DNA from: Pirellulaceae bacterium | GTDB lineage: Bacteria; Planctomycetota; Planctomycetia; Pirellulales; Pirellulaceae | Assembly: GCA_023382975.1 (NCBI GenBank) | Contig: JAHDXO010000048.1 | Coordinates: forward strand, 1-64,000 | Length of the DNA stretch: 64,000 nt | Reading direction: 5' to 3' | Shown: in pieces, positions 27,590 to 36,348 of the stretch | How the letters are laid out: every line of letters starts with the position of its first letter | Numbering within the stretch: the first letter of the stretch is position 1 | The notes under the pieces: model-generated | Told to the model about the DNA's origin: nothing | The model's database searches: none | The model's input: only the letters and a program-made list of their open reading frames with translations | Position numbers and translations under genes: made by a program

Positions 27590-27903
27590 TGCCCTGGAAT
27601 CCGAGCAGATTGTTCGTGCCGTAGCCGATGAGGCGAAACTCCAGACGCTTTCTGAGCGTTCGAGGGCTCACGGCTGCGGCCTCCGTATTTGGGCGGCGTC
27701 GCTTTGATGCGCGAGGCGATGCATGTCGTTTCATGGGGGCATCCGGGGGTGACCGCCGTTCAAGTTGGTCACCCCGATTGGGACGAGCGCCTTGACACGA
27801 GTCCGAAGCGAGAGATGCTTCACGATTTCCCGCGCAAGGTCTAGCACGGTGACAACGGCCGTTATTAAAATGGGGTTTTCGCCCTGAATGCCGGAGTGGC
27901 GCC
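27590..27903. other. Intergenic region after pnp
   Basis: 314 bases with no convincing coding frame. TAAAAT at 27866-27871 lies near the next gene but has no matching -35 element, so no promoter is called. Confidence 0.45.
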
Positions 27904-29424
27904 ATGACGATTGCTTCCTGTCCGAAATGTCACGAATCGGTGCTTCTACCCGTCGCAGCCAGTCGGCGGGCGAGTGTCCGCTGTCCGCTGTGTCTGGAAG
28001 AGTTCCTTCTGGCGGAAGTAATCGATTCGCTGCCCCCTGTCTTGCAGGTTGTCGATGATCCGGACGCAGGTATCGGACCTGCCGAACGGATCGACTCCAC
28101 TGGCGATTACGGCTTGGCGGAAGACGCCGAAATCTCGCCGAGTTCGGCACCGGCGTTCAGCATTGACCGTGCGAGAGATACGACGGCGACCCCGGCGGCA
28201 CCGGCAGCGCGTCGCCGCAAGGGGCCGGCTCGGCCGCAGAAAAAGAAGAAGAGTGCCGTGGCCGAGGTGGTCAAGATCGTGCTTGGAGGTGTGGCCGGAC
28301 TGCTGATTGCACAATCGTTGCTCTGGTGGATGCCGTGGCAAGATCTGCGACGCGATCCGTTCGACCTTGGACCGACGGTGGCGAAGTACGCACCCTGGTT
28401 GGTTCCGGCGAAGTTCCACGGCAAGTCGGGCGTCAGCGCGCCGCCGGTCGATGGTTCCCAAGGCGTGACAAACCAAGGACTTGCATCTGGATCGTCAGAC
28501 TTGTCGCCCAGTGGATTGCCGCAACGCAGTTTCGAGGATGTAAACGTCGAGAATCTTTCGCCTGCGCCCGGGACGTCTCCGAAGAAGCCAGCGACGGCCA
28601 AGAAACGGCCAAACGAATTGGCTCAAGATCCCCAGGACAATCTGGGAGCGGAGTCGCCACTAGATCTAGGCGAGCCTACCGCGGAGTTGCCTTCCACCGC
28701 CGAACCGGCCGGCCCGATTCAGGGTTTGCTCGATCTCGATACGCCGATGCCGGAATCCGGCGACTTGGAAACCGATCCGGTCGCAGGGGTTGAGAGTGAT
28801 CCTCTGCCCGCTGAACCGATATCCCAGCCGTCGCCGGAGCCCACTGGCCCCGCGCAGGCGAAGGAGCGGCGATTGCGTATGGCTCCCCAGTTTACCCAAG
28901 CCGAACTGACCGCTGCCTTGCAGGAGGCTCAGCCTGCGTTCGATTCGCTCGCCGTTGCGGACACCGACGAAGCGGTCAACCTCGTCAAGCAGAACTATCG
29001 GAGTTTTACCAAGCTGGCCGAGATCGCTGCATCCGCGGAGGCATTGGGAGAAGAGGAACGACAGCAGGCTAGTCGTCTGTTGCTGTCCTTGGTGGAAAAA
29101 TCTGACGTCATCCCCCTGCTCAGCCGCGCGGGGGCTGCTTGGTTCGGTGCCGGCGAACGGCGGACCAGCAACGGAATCCTGATTGTGGGCGAGGTGCAGC
29201 GTACCACTCAGCACGGAGAGCTATACCGAACCGAGTTGGTCTTGTCCGACGAGAAGACCATCGCGGTCTACGGAGACACGGATCGCTCGGACACCATTCA
29301 CGAGGGAGCGCAGGTTCTGGTTGTAGGGACTGTGGTCGAACAGCCGAACGATCGTCTCGTGGGATACTCAGGTCAAGATCAAGCGGTTGTTTGGGGGCCT
29401 TTTGTGCGAGCGGTTCCCGAGTAG
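27904..29424 (+). CDS. Membrane protein with N-terminal zinc ribbon and C-terminal beta domain
   Basis: 506 residues, not assignable to a named family. A zinc ribbon is at the very N-terminus: C6-x2-C9 and C27-x2-C30. Residues ~95-118 are Lys/Arg-rich, followed by one membrane helix (VVKIVLGGVAGLLIAQSLLWW). A long Pro/Ser/Glu-rich linker leads to a globular C-terminus, including an OB-like stretch (SNGILIVGEVQRTTQHG ... EGAQVLVVGTVVEQP). The topology suggests a cytoplasmic zinc ribbon and an exported C-terminal domain. Planctomycetes carry many such ribbon-plus-helix proteins. Role unknown. Confidence 0.75.
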   Translation: MTIASCPKCHESVLLPVAASRRASVRCPLCLEEFLLAEVIDSLPPVLQVVDDPDAGIGPAERIDSTGDYGLAEDAEISPSSAPAFSIDRARDTTATPAAPAARRRKGPARPQKKKKSAVAEVVKIVLGGVAGLLIAQSLLWWMPWQDLRRDPFDLGPTVAKYAPWLVPAKFHGKSGVSAPPVDGSQGVTNQGLASGSSDLSPSGLPQRSFEDVNVENLSPAPGTSPKKPATAKKRPNELAQDPQDNLGAESPLDLGEPTAELPSTAEPAGPIQGLLDLDTPMPESGDLETDPVAGVESDPLPAEPISQPSPEPTGPAQAKERRLRMAPQFTQAELTAALQEAQPAFDSLAVADTDEAVNLVKQNYRSFTKLAEIAASAEALGEEERQQASRLLLSLVEKSDVIPLLSRAGAAWFGAGERRTSNGILIVGEVQRTTQHGELYRTELVLSDEKTIAVYGDTDRSDTIHEGAQVLVVGTVVEQPNDRLVGYSGQDQAVVWGPFVRAVPE

Positions 29425-29597
29425 GTCGCAGAATTGCTACCGGTCGTACCCACTGGGCGTTCTCGCCCAGGCGGTTTCTCTCGACCCCAGCGTGCTGAAT
29501 CGCTCCCTCCGGTCAGGCGTTGACACCCGTCGTTTGGGAAGGTCGACGAAGGGACAACCGGTGACATCCATTGCATCGTCATTGGCGAAAGTAATTT

Positions 29598-29626
29598 TTG
29601 ACAGTGCGGTGTCAACCACTTACACT
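29598..29626 (+). promoter_or_regulatory. Sigma-70-like promoter
   Basis: TTGACA at 29598-29603, a 17-base spacer, TACACT at 29621-29626; perfect -35 and 4/6 at -10. It lies 87 bases before the DPFGG-repeat beta-propeller gene and is the best promoter match noticed in the window. Confidence 0.55.
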
Positions 29627-29712
29627 TGAGGTACGTACTAGGTCGAAGTGGTCGAATGAGACCGACGTGTGCCGGCACGCGGGCCGGGGTTCCAACCGCC
29701 AATTCCTTTCGG

Positions 29713-31323
29713 ATGATCGCCATGTCCCGTCGAAACATTAGCACCCTTGCATCCGGTCTATTGCTTATCTTGGGTTCGACCGTCGATGCCGAGTCACGAA
29801 CCTCGGAGTTGATCTCGACGACCGAAGCTCGGCGATATGGCCTCGAGCCGGCTTGGTTCACACGGGTCGAATTGGATCCAGCACGCGGGCAGATCGGTCA
29901 CATTAAGTACTTTGTCAGCGCCAAGAACCACCGAACGATGTACGAGGTGACGTACGGGGAACGTCGGCGCATGTTCAGCGAGCGGGATCTTGACCGCTTG
30001 GGCGATCCGATTGGCAAAGAAGGGGCGGAGAAAGCGGCAAAGCAGTTCTCGGACGAACTCGGGCGGCTGGATATCGAGTCCGAGATCAAGATGCATGAAG
30101 TTCCCGAGATCACGCTGTACGTTACGACCGACAGGGCAATGGTCCACGCGATCGATGCCGAGACCGGACGCACCCTCTGGACCACTGTCGTGGGACGGCG
30201 GGATTTTCCCACCGAGTGTCCCGGAGCCAACGAGGATTATGTGGCGGTCTTGAACGGGTCGTCGTTGTATCTGCTGAAACGCGATACCGGCAAGATCGCT
30301 TGGATCCGCAAGGTGGACGGTGTTCCCGCCGCTGGTCCCGCGGTCTCGGACCACTATGTGATTGTTCCGTCTTGGAACGGCGACGTCGAACTGTACGAGA
30401 TCGAGGAGACGCGGACGCTGCCCGAGATGTACAAGTCCAACGGGCGATGCATGGTTCAGCCGACTGTCACCCCGGTGAGCATCGTGTGGCCAACGGATCG
30501 CGGTTTGCTGTACGTGGCGAGAGCCAACCGGCACGGCTTGCGATATCGGCTTGAGGCCAAGGACACCATCGTCGCGCCAGCCGCCTTCTTCGCTCCGAAT
30601 CTGCTGTTCGTGGCGTCAGTGGATGGATACGTGTATTGCTTGCAGGAGAACGTCGAATCGGAAGTCTGGCGATTCTCGTCCGGCGAGAGCATCTCCATGA
30701 TGCCCGTACCGACCGGATCGTCGGTTTATGTCGTCTCCGACAAGATGAACTTGTTCTGCATCGACCAGGCGACGGCCGAGTTGAAGTGGACCGCTCCCTA
30801 CGTCAAGCGTTTCATCGCCGCCAGCAAGGATCGTTTGTACTGCTTGGGGATGACCGACCGGCTGGAAATCCTGGATGCGAAGTCCGGTGGAAGAATCGCG
30901 ACGATGGGAGCCAATTTGCTGGACGTTTTTTTTCCCAACCATCAGACCGACCGCATCATTGTCGGAACGAAGACGGGGATTCTGCAGTGTTTGCACGAGA
31001 TTGATCAGCCATTGCCGATAGTCCATCTGGCGATCGCTGAACAGCAGTTGGCTCCCGAGCGTCCGGAGATCCAACAGGAAGAACTGCCCGCGGCGCAGCC
31101 GAAACCTGCGCCGAAACAACCCGCTGCCGGAGATCCCTTCGGCGGCGCCGGTGACCCGTTCGGTGGTGGCGGTGGTGCTGGCGGAGCTGCCGGCGGTGGT
31201 GCCGACCCGTTCGGTGGCGGCGCGGGAGGCGCCGATCCCTTCGGCGGCGGCGGAGCGGGCGCCGGAGGCGCAGCGGGCGGAGGTGCCGATCCTTTTGGTG
31301 GTGCTGCCGACCCGTTCCGCTGA
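29713..31323 (+). CDS. Exported PQQ-type beta-propeller protein with DPFGG-repeat tail
   Basis: 536 residues from the ATG at 29713; ATG at 29722 is equally possible. The signal peptide is ISTLASGLLLILGSTVDA. The middle is a beta-propeller with WD/PQQ-like blades (VHAIDAETGRTLW, YLLKRDTGKIAW, FCIDQATAELKW). From about residue 470 the chain becomes Pro/Ala/Gln-rich. It ends in ~65 residues of repeats built on [G/A]DPFGG separated by Gly/Ala runs and closing with ADPFR. The tail is probably disordered or a surface-interaction segment. No catalytic motif seen. Its promoter is at 29598. Confidence 0.8.
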   Translation: MIAMSRRNISTLASGLLLILGSTVDAESRTSELISTTEARRYGLEPAWFTRVELDPARGQIGHIKYFVSAKNHRTMYEVTYGERRRMFSERDLDRLGDPIGKEGAEKAAKQFSDELGRLDIESEIKMHEVPEITLYVTTDRAMVHAIDAETGRTLWTTVVGRRDFPTECPGANEDYVAVLNGSSLYLLKRDTGKIAWIRKVDGVPAAGPAVSDHYVIVPSWNGDVELYEIEETRTLPEMYKSNGRCMVQPTVTPVSIVWPTDRGLLYVARANRHGLRYRLEAKDTIVAPAAFFAPNLLFVASVDGYVYCLQENVESEVWRFSSGESISMMPVPTGSSVYVVSDKMNLFCIDQATAELKWTAPYVKRFIAASKDRLYCLGMTDRLEILDAKSGGRIATMGANLLDVFFPNHQTDRIIVGTKTGILQCLHEIDQPLPIVHLAIAEQQLAPERPEIQQEELPAAQPKPAPKQPAAGDPFGGAGDPFGGGGGAGGAAGGGADPFGGGAGGADPFGGGGAGAGGAAGGGADPFGGAADPFR

Positions 31324-31347
31324 TTTCAGGTCGCTCGAAGCTGCGTG

Positions 31348-32643
31348 CTATTCGATCGTGATGGTCGCCCGTTTCTCGGCGGCTTCGTAGGCGCGTTGGA
31401 CTAGCAGCTCGGTAGCCAACGCCGAATCGGCTGGACACGACAGTTCCGCTCTGCCTCGAATCGCTGCCACAAAGTTCTCCAAGTGCGGCTGGTGCCAGGG
31501 CTGATCCGATGCCACAGGCAACTGGAAGGGTACGACCACGCCGGTTTCGCGCACGTGCTCTTCGCTGCTGGTCGGCGGGGCTTTGCTTTCGGGACGTTTC
31601 AGCAGCCCCGCGCCGACCCAAGGCTCCCAATCCGGCGCGTGCGGCTCGCGAAAGACGGCGGTCCAAGCGGGATTTTCGGACAGACGCAACGAACCTTCCG
31701 TGCCCATCAGGTGCTGGCAACTGCGGTAGCCGTCGCCGCTGGTGGTGGTCAACACCTGGAATTGGGCCTGCACGTTTCCTTCCGCAGTGCGATACGTGAC
31801 CAGGGCGGTCATTTGGTCGTGCCATTGGCGCGACGTGAAGTAATCGCGGCTTGCCACCGCAGCGACAGACTGCGGCCGCGCATCCAACAACCACTCGACC
31901 GCATGGATGTGGTCGCCGCACAGTTCGGCCAACGGGCCCGCGGAGAACTGGGTAAAAGACCGCCAATTTCGCAGTTGATGCATATCGGCATAGCCGAAAC
32001 GCTGCAGATCTGCTGCTGCCATTTCGAATCGGCGGGGCCAGCCTAGGTCGTCCGATACCGGTTGATAAGTCTGGCCGCGAACGTTCAGCACGCGTCCCAG
32101 CAATTTCGCCTCGGCAAGCAGACGCTGTCGGACGTGCAGGTAGCGCGGGTTGCTGCGGAGCTGATAGCCGATTTGAAGCAGACGTCCGGTTTGGCGAGCG
32201 GCCTCGGCCATCGTTCGAGCCGCGTCGGCTGTGGCCGCCATCGGCCGTTCGCAATAGACGTGCCGTCCCGCCTGCAGGCAGGCGATGGTTTGCTCGGCAT
32301 GAACGAAGTCGGGCGTGGCGATCAAGATCGCGTCCAAACCGGGTTCCTTTTCGAGCAACTCGCGAAAGTCCGCATACTCGTTGACCTGGTGGTCGTAGCG
32401 TGCCAGCAAGTAACGTACCGTGCGCCGATTGTAGTCCCAAATGTCGCAGAGGGCACGGAACCGAATTCCCGGAATGGCGACGGCCGCCGTGGCCAGAACC
32501 CGCCCCTGAATCCCGGCACCGATCAAGGCGACGTTCAGTTCGTCGCCGGCCGCGTCATCGCCCGCGCCGGCCCTGTTCGCGGCCGTGTGGACAAGCCCCG
32601 CCCCGCACACCAACGATGCTCGAAGGAACTCGCGACGTCGCAT
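31348..32643 (-). CDS. Tat-exported Gfo/Idh/MocA family oxidoreductase
   Basis: 431 residues. MRRREFLRASLVCGAG is a twin-arginine signal. The Rossmann fold shows NVALIGAGIQGRVLA, and the family core shows ILIATPDFVHAEQTIACLQAGRHVYCERP. The usual EKP is here ERP, so the conserved Lys is replaced by Arg. The C-terminal alpha/beta domain follows. Such enzymes oxidise or reduce sugars or cyclitols with NAD(P). Tat export with bound cofactor is typical in planctomycetes. Separated by 45 bases from the upstream TIM-barrel gene, likely one operon. Confidence 0.85.
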   Translation of the reverse strand: MRRREFLRASLVCGAGLVHTAANRAGAGDDAAGDELNVALIGAGIQGRVLATAAVAIPGIRFRALCDIWDYNRRTVRYLLARYDHQVNEYADFRELLEKEPGLDAILIATPDFVHAEQTIACLQAGRHVYCERPMAATADAARTMAEAARQTGRLLQIGYQLRSNPRYLHVRQRLLAEAKLLGRVLNVRGQTYQPVSDDLGWPRRFEMAAADLQRFGYADMHQLRNWRSFTQFSAGPLAELCGDHIHAVEWLLDARPQSVAAVASRDYFTSRQWHDQMTALVTYRTAEGNVQAQFQVLTTTSGDGYRSCQHLMGTEGSLRLSENPAWTAVFREPHAPDWEPWVGAGLLKRPESKAPPTSSEEHVRETGVVVPFQLPVASDQPWHQPHLENFVAAIRGRAELSCPADSALATELLVQRAYEAAEKRATITIE

Positions 32644-32688
32644 AGTCCAGGATCCTTGCGTTGTAGTTCTTCATGGAAAGCGGTGGCA

Positions 32689-33657
32689 CTATCCGTACCA
32701 CGGTCGCGGGCGAGGCGGCAGATCGGCCAGCACCGACTTGGCGATCCGCACGTCTTCGGCGATCTCGTAGTCGAACATGCCAGCCAACAGAAAGTCGACG
32801 CCGCTGGAAAAAGCGTACCGAAATGCATTGAGCGGAGGGATTGCACCGGCGGCCATCACCTTGAACCCGATCCAAGGCTTTTTCACGGTCTGCATTCTTT
32901 CGACGGTTTCGGCCGGATCCGAGCACCACATCGAATCGAAATTCAGCTTCGCGCTCGGATATTCATGGTGGTGCAGCGTCTTGACGTAGAAATCCGCGTC
33001 GACCCCGTTTTCTTCGCAGGCCGCCACGACGGCCAGTTCGTGCGCGCCAACGCCAGACGGAACACCGCTGGCTTTGGCCACCTCGACCGCTTCGGCTACG
33101 AGATCGATCTTTCCCTGCGACACCAGAGCATCCGCGCGCACTCCCCAGACATAGATCGCATCGGCACCGTCATCGATCAGTCGCTGCACGTCCGCCGCGT
33201 ACTTGGCCATCCCTGGTTCGACCGGCGCCGTCGAGCAGACGATCCACTGCATCTTGCCGCCGCGCTCGTGTCGGTAGCGTTTCAGCAGCGATATCGCGTT
33301 GGGCGGATTGTGGATCGTCAGCGTGTTGATGCCATTCGACTCGGCAACCGCTAGGGTTTCGAGGATCTTCTCGTCCGTGTTGTAGTGCTTGGCCAGATTG
33401 TAAACGTACTTGAGATCGCGGCTGTGCGTGAAGTGCGTCAGCAGATTCCCGCCCAGCAGCAACCGGCTGACCGGCAAATCGCCGATCATGCCTTGCGGCA
33501 ACGCCTCGAGCGGCGAGGCTGCGGGCGCGGCATAAGTTGACGGCGAAACCGCATCATCAGCTTGGGCCTGCATCGCGCCAGGCGCGACCCACGCGGCGCT
33601 GGCCGAGGCGGCCACGGTCCCCTTGAAAAACGTCCGTCGATTCATCGCGTCTGTCAT
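32689..33657 (-). CDS. Tat-exported TIM-barrel protein, aldo/keto-reductase-like
   Basis: 322 residues from the ATG at 33657, which follows CCGGAGACGTGGCC. NRRTFFKGTVAASASAAW is a twin-arginine signal. The barrel begins with IGDLPVSRLLLGGN, as in aldo/keto reductases. Later strands show NTLTIHNPPN, ADAIYVWGVRADAL, VGAHELAVVAACEENG and KPWIGFKVMAAGAIPP. The classical AKR tetrad (Asp, Tyr, Lys, His) was not clearly found, so activity may differ. It precedes the Gfo/Idh gene in the same operon. Family assignment is moderate. Confidence 0.65.
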   Translation of the reverse strand: MTDAMNRRTFFKGTVAASASAAWVAPGAMQAQADDAVSPSTYAAPAASPLEALPQGMIGDLPVSRLLLGGNLLTHFTHSRDLKYVYNLAKHYNTDEKILETLAVAESNGINTLTIHNPPNAISLLKRYRHERGGKMQWIVCSTAPVEPGMAKYAADVQRLIDDGADAIYVWGVRADALVSQGKIDLVAEAVEVAKASGVPSGVGAHELAVVAACEENGVDADFYVKTLHHHEYPSAKLNFDSMWCSDPAETVERMQTVKKPWIGFKVMAAGAIPPLNAFRYAFSSGVDFLLAGMFDYEIAEDVRIAKSVLADLPPRPRPWYG

Positions 33658-34119
33658 GGCCACGTCTCCGGTAGAAGTTGGTAACTTCCATCACTTTCGT
33701 AGCTCAAGATGCGCATGTCAATAGCAGTCGGCGGCCAGTCGGTATGGCTCGACACGAAAGCAAACAGACGCCATCTGATCGGAAATCTTCGCATCAGAGC
33801 ATCCGCCATCGCCTGGTGGTGCCTGTTTCCTTCCTCGCCAGGCAATATCCAACGCTTCGGAGCGAGAGGCTTTTCGGATTGGGGAGAGCAGGCTGTGATT
33901 TCGTGTTGGCGAAATCCGACGGATTGAGCCGAAACGGCGCGGCGGAGCACAAGGTTTTTCGACGTCGTGACAGCGATTTCGCTAAACTACCGGCCGCGCG
34001 GCGGCATACTGAATAGGACGTTTCTCGACAGACCACAAACGGCCTGCGATTCCGACTTGGCTGGCTGTCATTGATCGGCGGCCGTCTGATCGCGAGCTTT
34101 CCATCAAGGAACTTTACCG
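33658..34119. other. Divergent intergenic region
   Basis: About 460 bases between two divergent exported-protein genes. Short open frames exist on both strands but none has ribosome sites or protein-like composition. No structured RNA was recognised. Confidence 0.5.
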
Positions 34120-35106
34120 ATGCGCTGGATGTTTGCCTCGATGACCGCGACGCTGCTGGGCGCGTGGCTGCTTTATCCTGTTGCTCCCGATCCGAACGAA
34201 CGCGATCCCGATTGCTCGGCCGCTTGGGCGGCGGCCGAGTTGTGCAGCGACCAGTACAGGGACCATCATGCGGAGCCATTGGGTATCGAAGACGAAGTTT
34301 TCAAGAGCACGATGACCCGCAAGGCGATTGCGTTGCTGGAGCAGGGCCAGACCGTCGACATGCCAAGCCTGATCCGGCAGTTGAAGAGCGGTTCGTGCTC
34401 GTTGGACCTGCATGCTCCCGAGTTGGGTATCTACGATCCTGTCGAACTCTATCCGACCGCTAGTCGGTCGGTAGTCGCGATCGGCGGGATCTACAAATGT
34501 AATCGCTGCTCGCGCTGGCACATGTCGACCGCGTCCGGGTTTGTCATCGCAGCCTCGGGGGCAATCGTGACGAACTATCACGTGGTCGATGATCCGGAAA
34601 ACCAGACGCTGGTCGTCATGACCGCCGATCGCGAGGTGTATCCGGTCAAGCAAGTGCTGGCAGCCAGCCGCGCGGACGATCTGGCGATTTTGCGCATCGA
34701 AGCAAGCGGACTCACTCCGCTTCCTCTACTGGGCCGACTGGCCGACGCCCCAGTCGGATCGGCCGTCAGTGTCATCAGCCATCCCGACGGGCGGTTCTTC
34801 TTCTACTCTGCCGGCGTGATATCGAGACACTTGAAGCTCCGTTCGGCGGGCAGCACTATCGACGCCCTGACTATCTCTGCCGAATATGCCCGAGGTTCGA
34901 GCGGCGCTCCGGTCCTGAACCAGCAGGGGCAGGTGGTTGCGGTCGTCAGCAGCACCGAGTCGATCTACTACACCCAGGACGCGGGCCGACAGCGCGATTT
35001 GCAGATGGTCTTCAGAAATTGCATCCCGGCCGCCAGCATCTTGCAACTGATCCGCACGGATCCTGAGATGACCGGGGCCGGCTTAACCACGCTGCCGTCG
35101 GGATGA
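34120..35106 (+). CDS. Exported trypsin-like serine protease (S1C/DegP-type catalytic domain without PDZ)
   Basis: 328 residues with an N-terminal hydrophobic segment (MTATLLGAWLLYPVA). The catalytic triad is readable: H154 in TNYHVVDD, D187 in ADDLAILRIE and S261 in ARGSSGAPVLNQ. That matches the HtrA/DegP protease fold, but no PDZ domain follows and the chain ends ~65 residues after the serine. A Cys pair (C-N-R-C) sits just before the protease domain. Likely periplasmic or membrane-tethered; substrate unknown. Confidence 0.82.
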   Translation: MRWMFASMTATLLGAWLLYPVAPDPNERDPDCSAAWAAAELCSDQYRDHHAEPLGIEDEVFKSTMTRKAIALLEQGQTVDMPSLIRQLKSGSCSLDLHAPELGIYDPVELYPTASRSVVAIGGIYKCNRCSRWHMSTASGFVIAASGAIVTNYHVVDDPENQTLVVMTADREVYPVKQVLAASRADDLAILRIEASGLTPLPLLGRLADAPVGSAVSVISHPDGRFFFYSAGVISRHLKLRSAGSTIDALTISAEYARGSSGAPVLNQQGQVVAVVSSTESIYYTQDAGRQRDLQMVFRNCIPAASILQLIRTDPEMTGAGLTTLPSG

Positions 35107-35164
35107 CGCGCACGCCATCGGCGGTAAGGTTCGCTAGATAGCCTCTCCATACTTCCCGACTCGT

Positions 35165-36289
35165 TCAGTCGCGAGCCGGCGGAGTCTGCATTCCGCGTGA
35201 CGCCGCGGAGATCTTGGCGGCTGCCGTGTCGCGCGGGTGTGGCGTCACGGCTCGTGCTGGCAGAGAGGTCAATACGACGCAGATCGTTTCGCTGGCCGGA
35301 TCCGCCCAGGCGATGGTGCCTGTTGATCCGGTATGGCCGAAGGTGCGGTCGGAACAGCCAGGGCTGCCCGCCCCAGTTCCCACTTGGAATCCCAACCCGC
35401 GCGGCTCGATGCCGGGCGGATTGTGATTCTGTACCATCAGCCGGGCCGTTTCCGGTTTCACGGCCTGTCCGCGCGGGTGCAGGAACTCGGCCAAGAACGT
35501 ACCGACGTCGGCAGCCGAGGCATGAGTCCCACCCCAAGGTGCGCCAAGGCTTCGCCAGTACGGGCTGTTCCAGTCCCAAGCTTTGGCATCGGGGTTACCG
35601 CCGCCCGCTTCCACCGCCGCGAACTCGGTTTGGACGCGCACCATGTCCCCCGCGGCGAACTTGCCCAGCCCTTGAGCCGAATCGTTCATCCGCAACGGCT
35701 TCAATACGGTTTGTCCGACCAGCGTGCGGATCTCGGTGCCGGAGATCAGTTCGGCAACCCGGCAGGCCAACAGGATTGCCATACTCGAGTAACGATAACG
35801 CGAACCGGGCCGGAAGTGCAGCGGCGTCCGCAATGCGTGGTCGACGAACTCCGCCAGCGGCGCATGTCGGCGACGCAACTCATCGTTCTCCGGCAACTGA
35901 TCCGGCAAACCGGAAACGTGGGTCAGCAGATGCCGCAAGGTGACGTCGTCGCGTCCGCCACCGGCGAATTGCGGAATGAACTTGCGCAGCGGATCGTCCA
36001 GTCGAAACTCGCCCCGATCATACAGCGTCATCACGGCCGTTGCGGCAATCGGCTTGGAGATCGAACCGAGCAGGAACATCGCGCGGTCGCTGGCCGCCGC
36101 TCCGAACGCGCGCGAAAACAAACGGTCCCGCTGTCGAACATGCAGCACGGCGGACGAGACCTGCCGCGCTGCAACCGCCCCAGCCAGCACTTCGCACGCC
36201 GCGTCGATGCCGTTTTCCTGCACGTCCACCAAAGCGATGTCCCCCAGCACTGCCGCCGCGCCGAATTGAATGAAGGTCCGTCGTTTCAT
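35165..36289 (-). CDS. Exported serine hydrolase, class C beta-lactamase family
   Basis: 374 residues. The start MKRRTFIQFGAAAVLG is Tat-like. The active-site SxxK is S-I-S-K in FLLGSISKPIAAT; YRYSSMA supplies the Tyr motif, and FGHTGSTG replaces the K/H-x-G motif. Comparable proteins are esterases or transpeptidase-like hydrolases. It is the last gene of a minus-strand run with a sialidase and a DapA-type lyase, 59 bases after the sialidase. Confidence 0.83.
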   Translation of the reverse strand: MKRRTFIQFGAAAVLGDIALVDVQENGIDAACEVLAGAVAARQVSSAVLHVRQRDRLFSRAFGAAASDRAMFLLGSISKPIAATAVMTLYDRGEFRLDDPLRKFIPQFAGGGRDDVTLRHLLTHVSGLPDQLPENDELRRRHAPLAEFVDHALRTPLHFRPGSRYRYSSMAILLACRVAELISGTEIRTLVGQTVLKPLRMNDSAQGLGKFAAGDMVRVQTEFAAVEAGGGNPDAKAWDWNSPYWRSLGAPWGGTHASAADVGTFLAEFLHPRGQAVKPETARLMVQNHNPPGIEPRGLGFQVGTGAGSPGCSDRTFGHTGSTGTIAWADPASETICVVLTSLPARAVTPHPRDTAAAKISAASRGMQTPPARD

Positions 36290-36348
36290 GCGAGTTCGAG
36301 ATCAAAATTCCCATACAGGTCGTACAGCCGCTCGCCGCCGAATCGGTT

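Noticed and set aside
27791..27819. TTGACA followed by a weak -10 upstream of the zinc-ribbon gene
   Set aside because: At 16-18 base spacing the -10 region (ATGCTT) does not resemble TATAAT.
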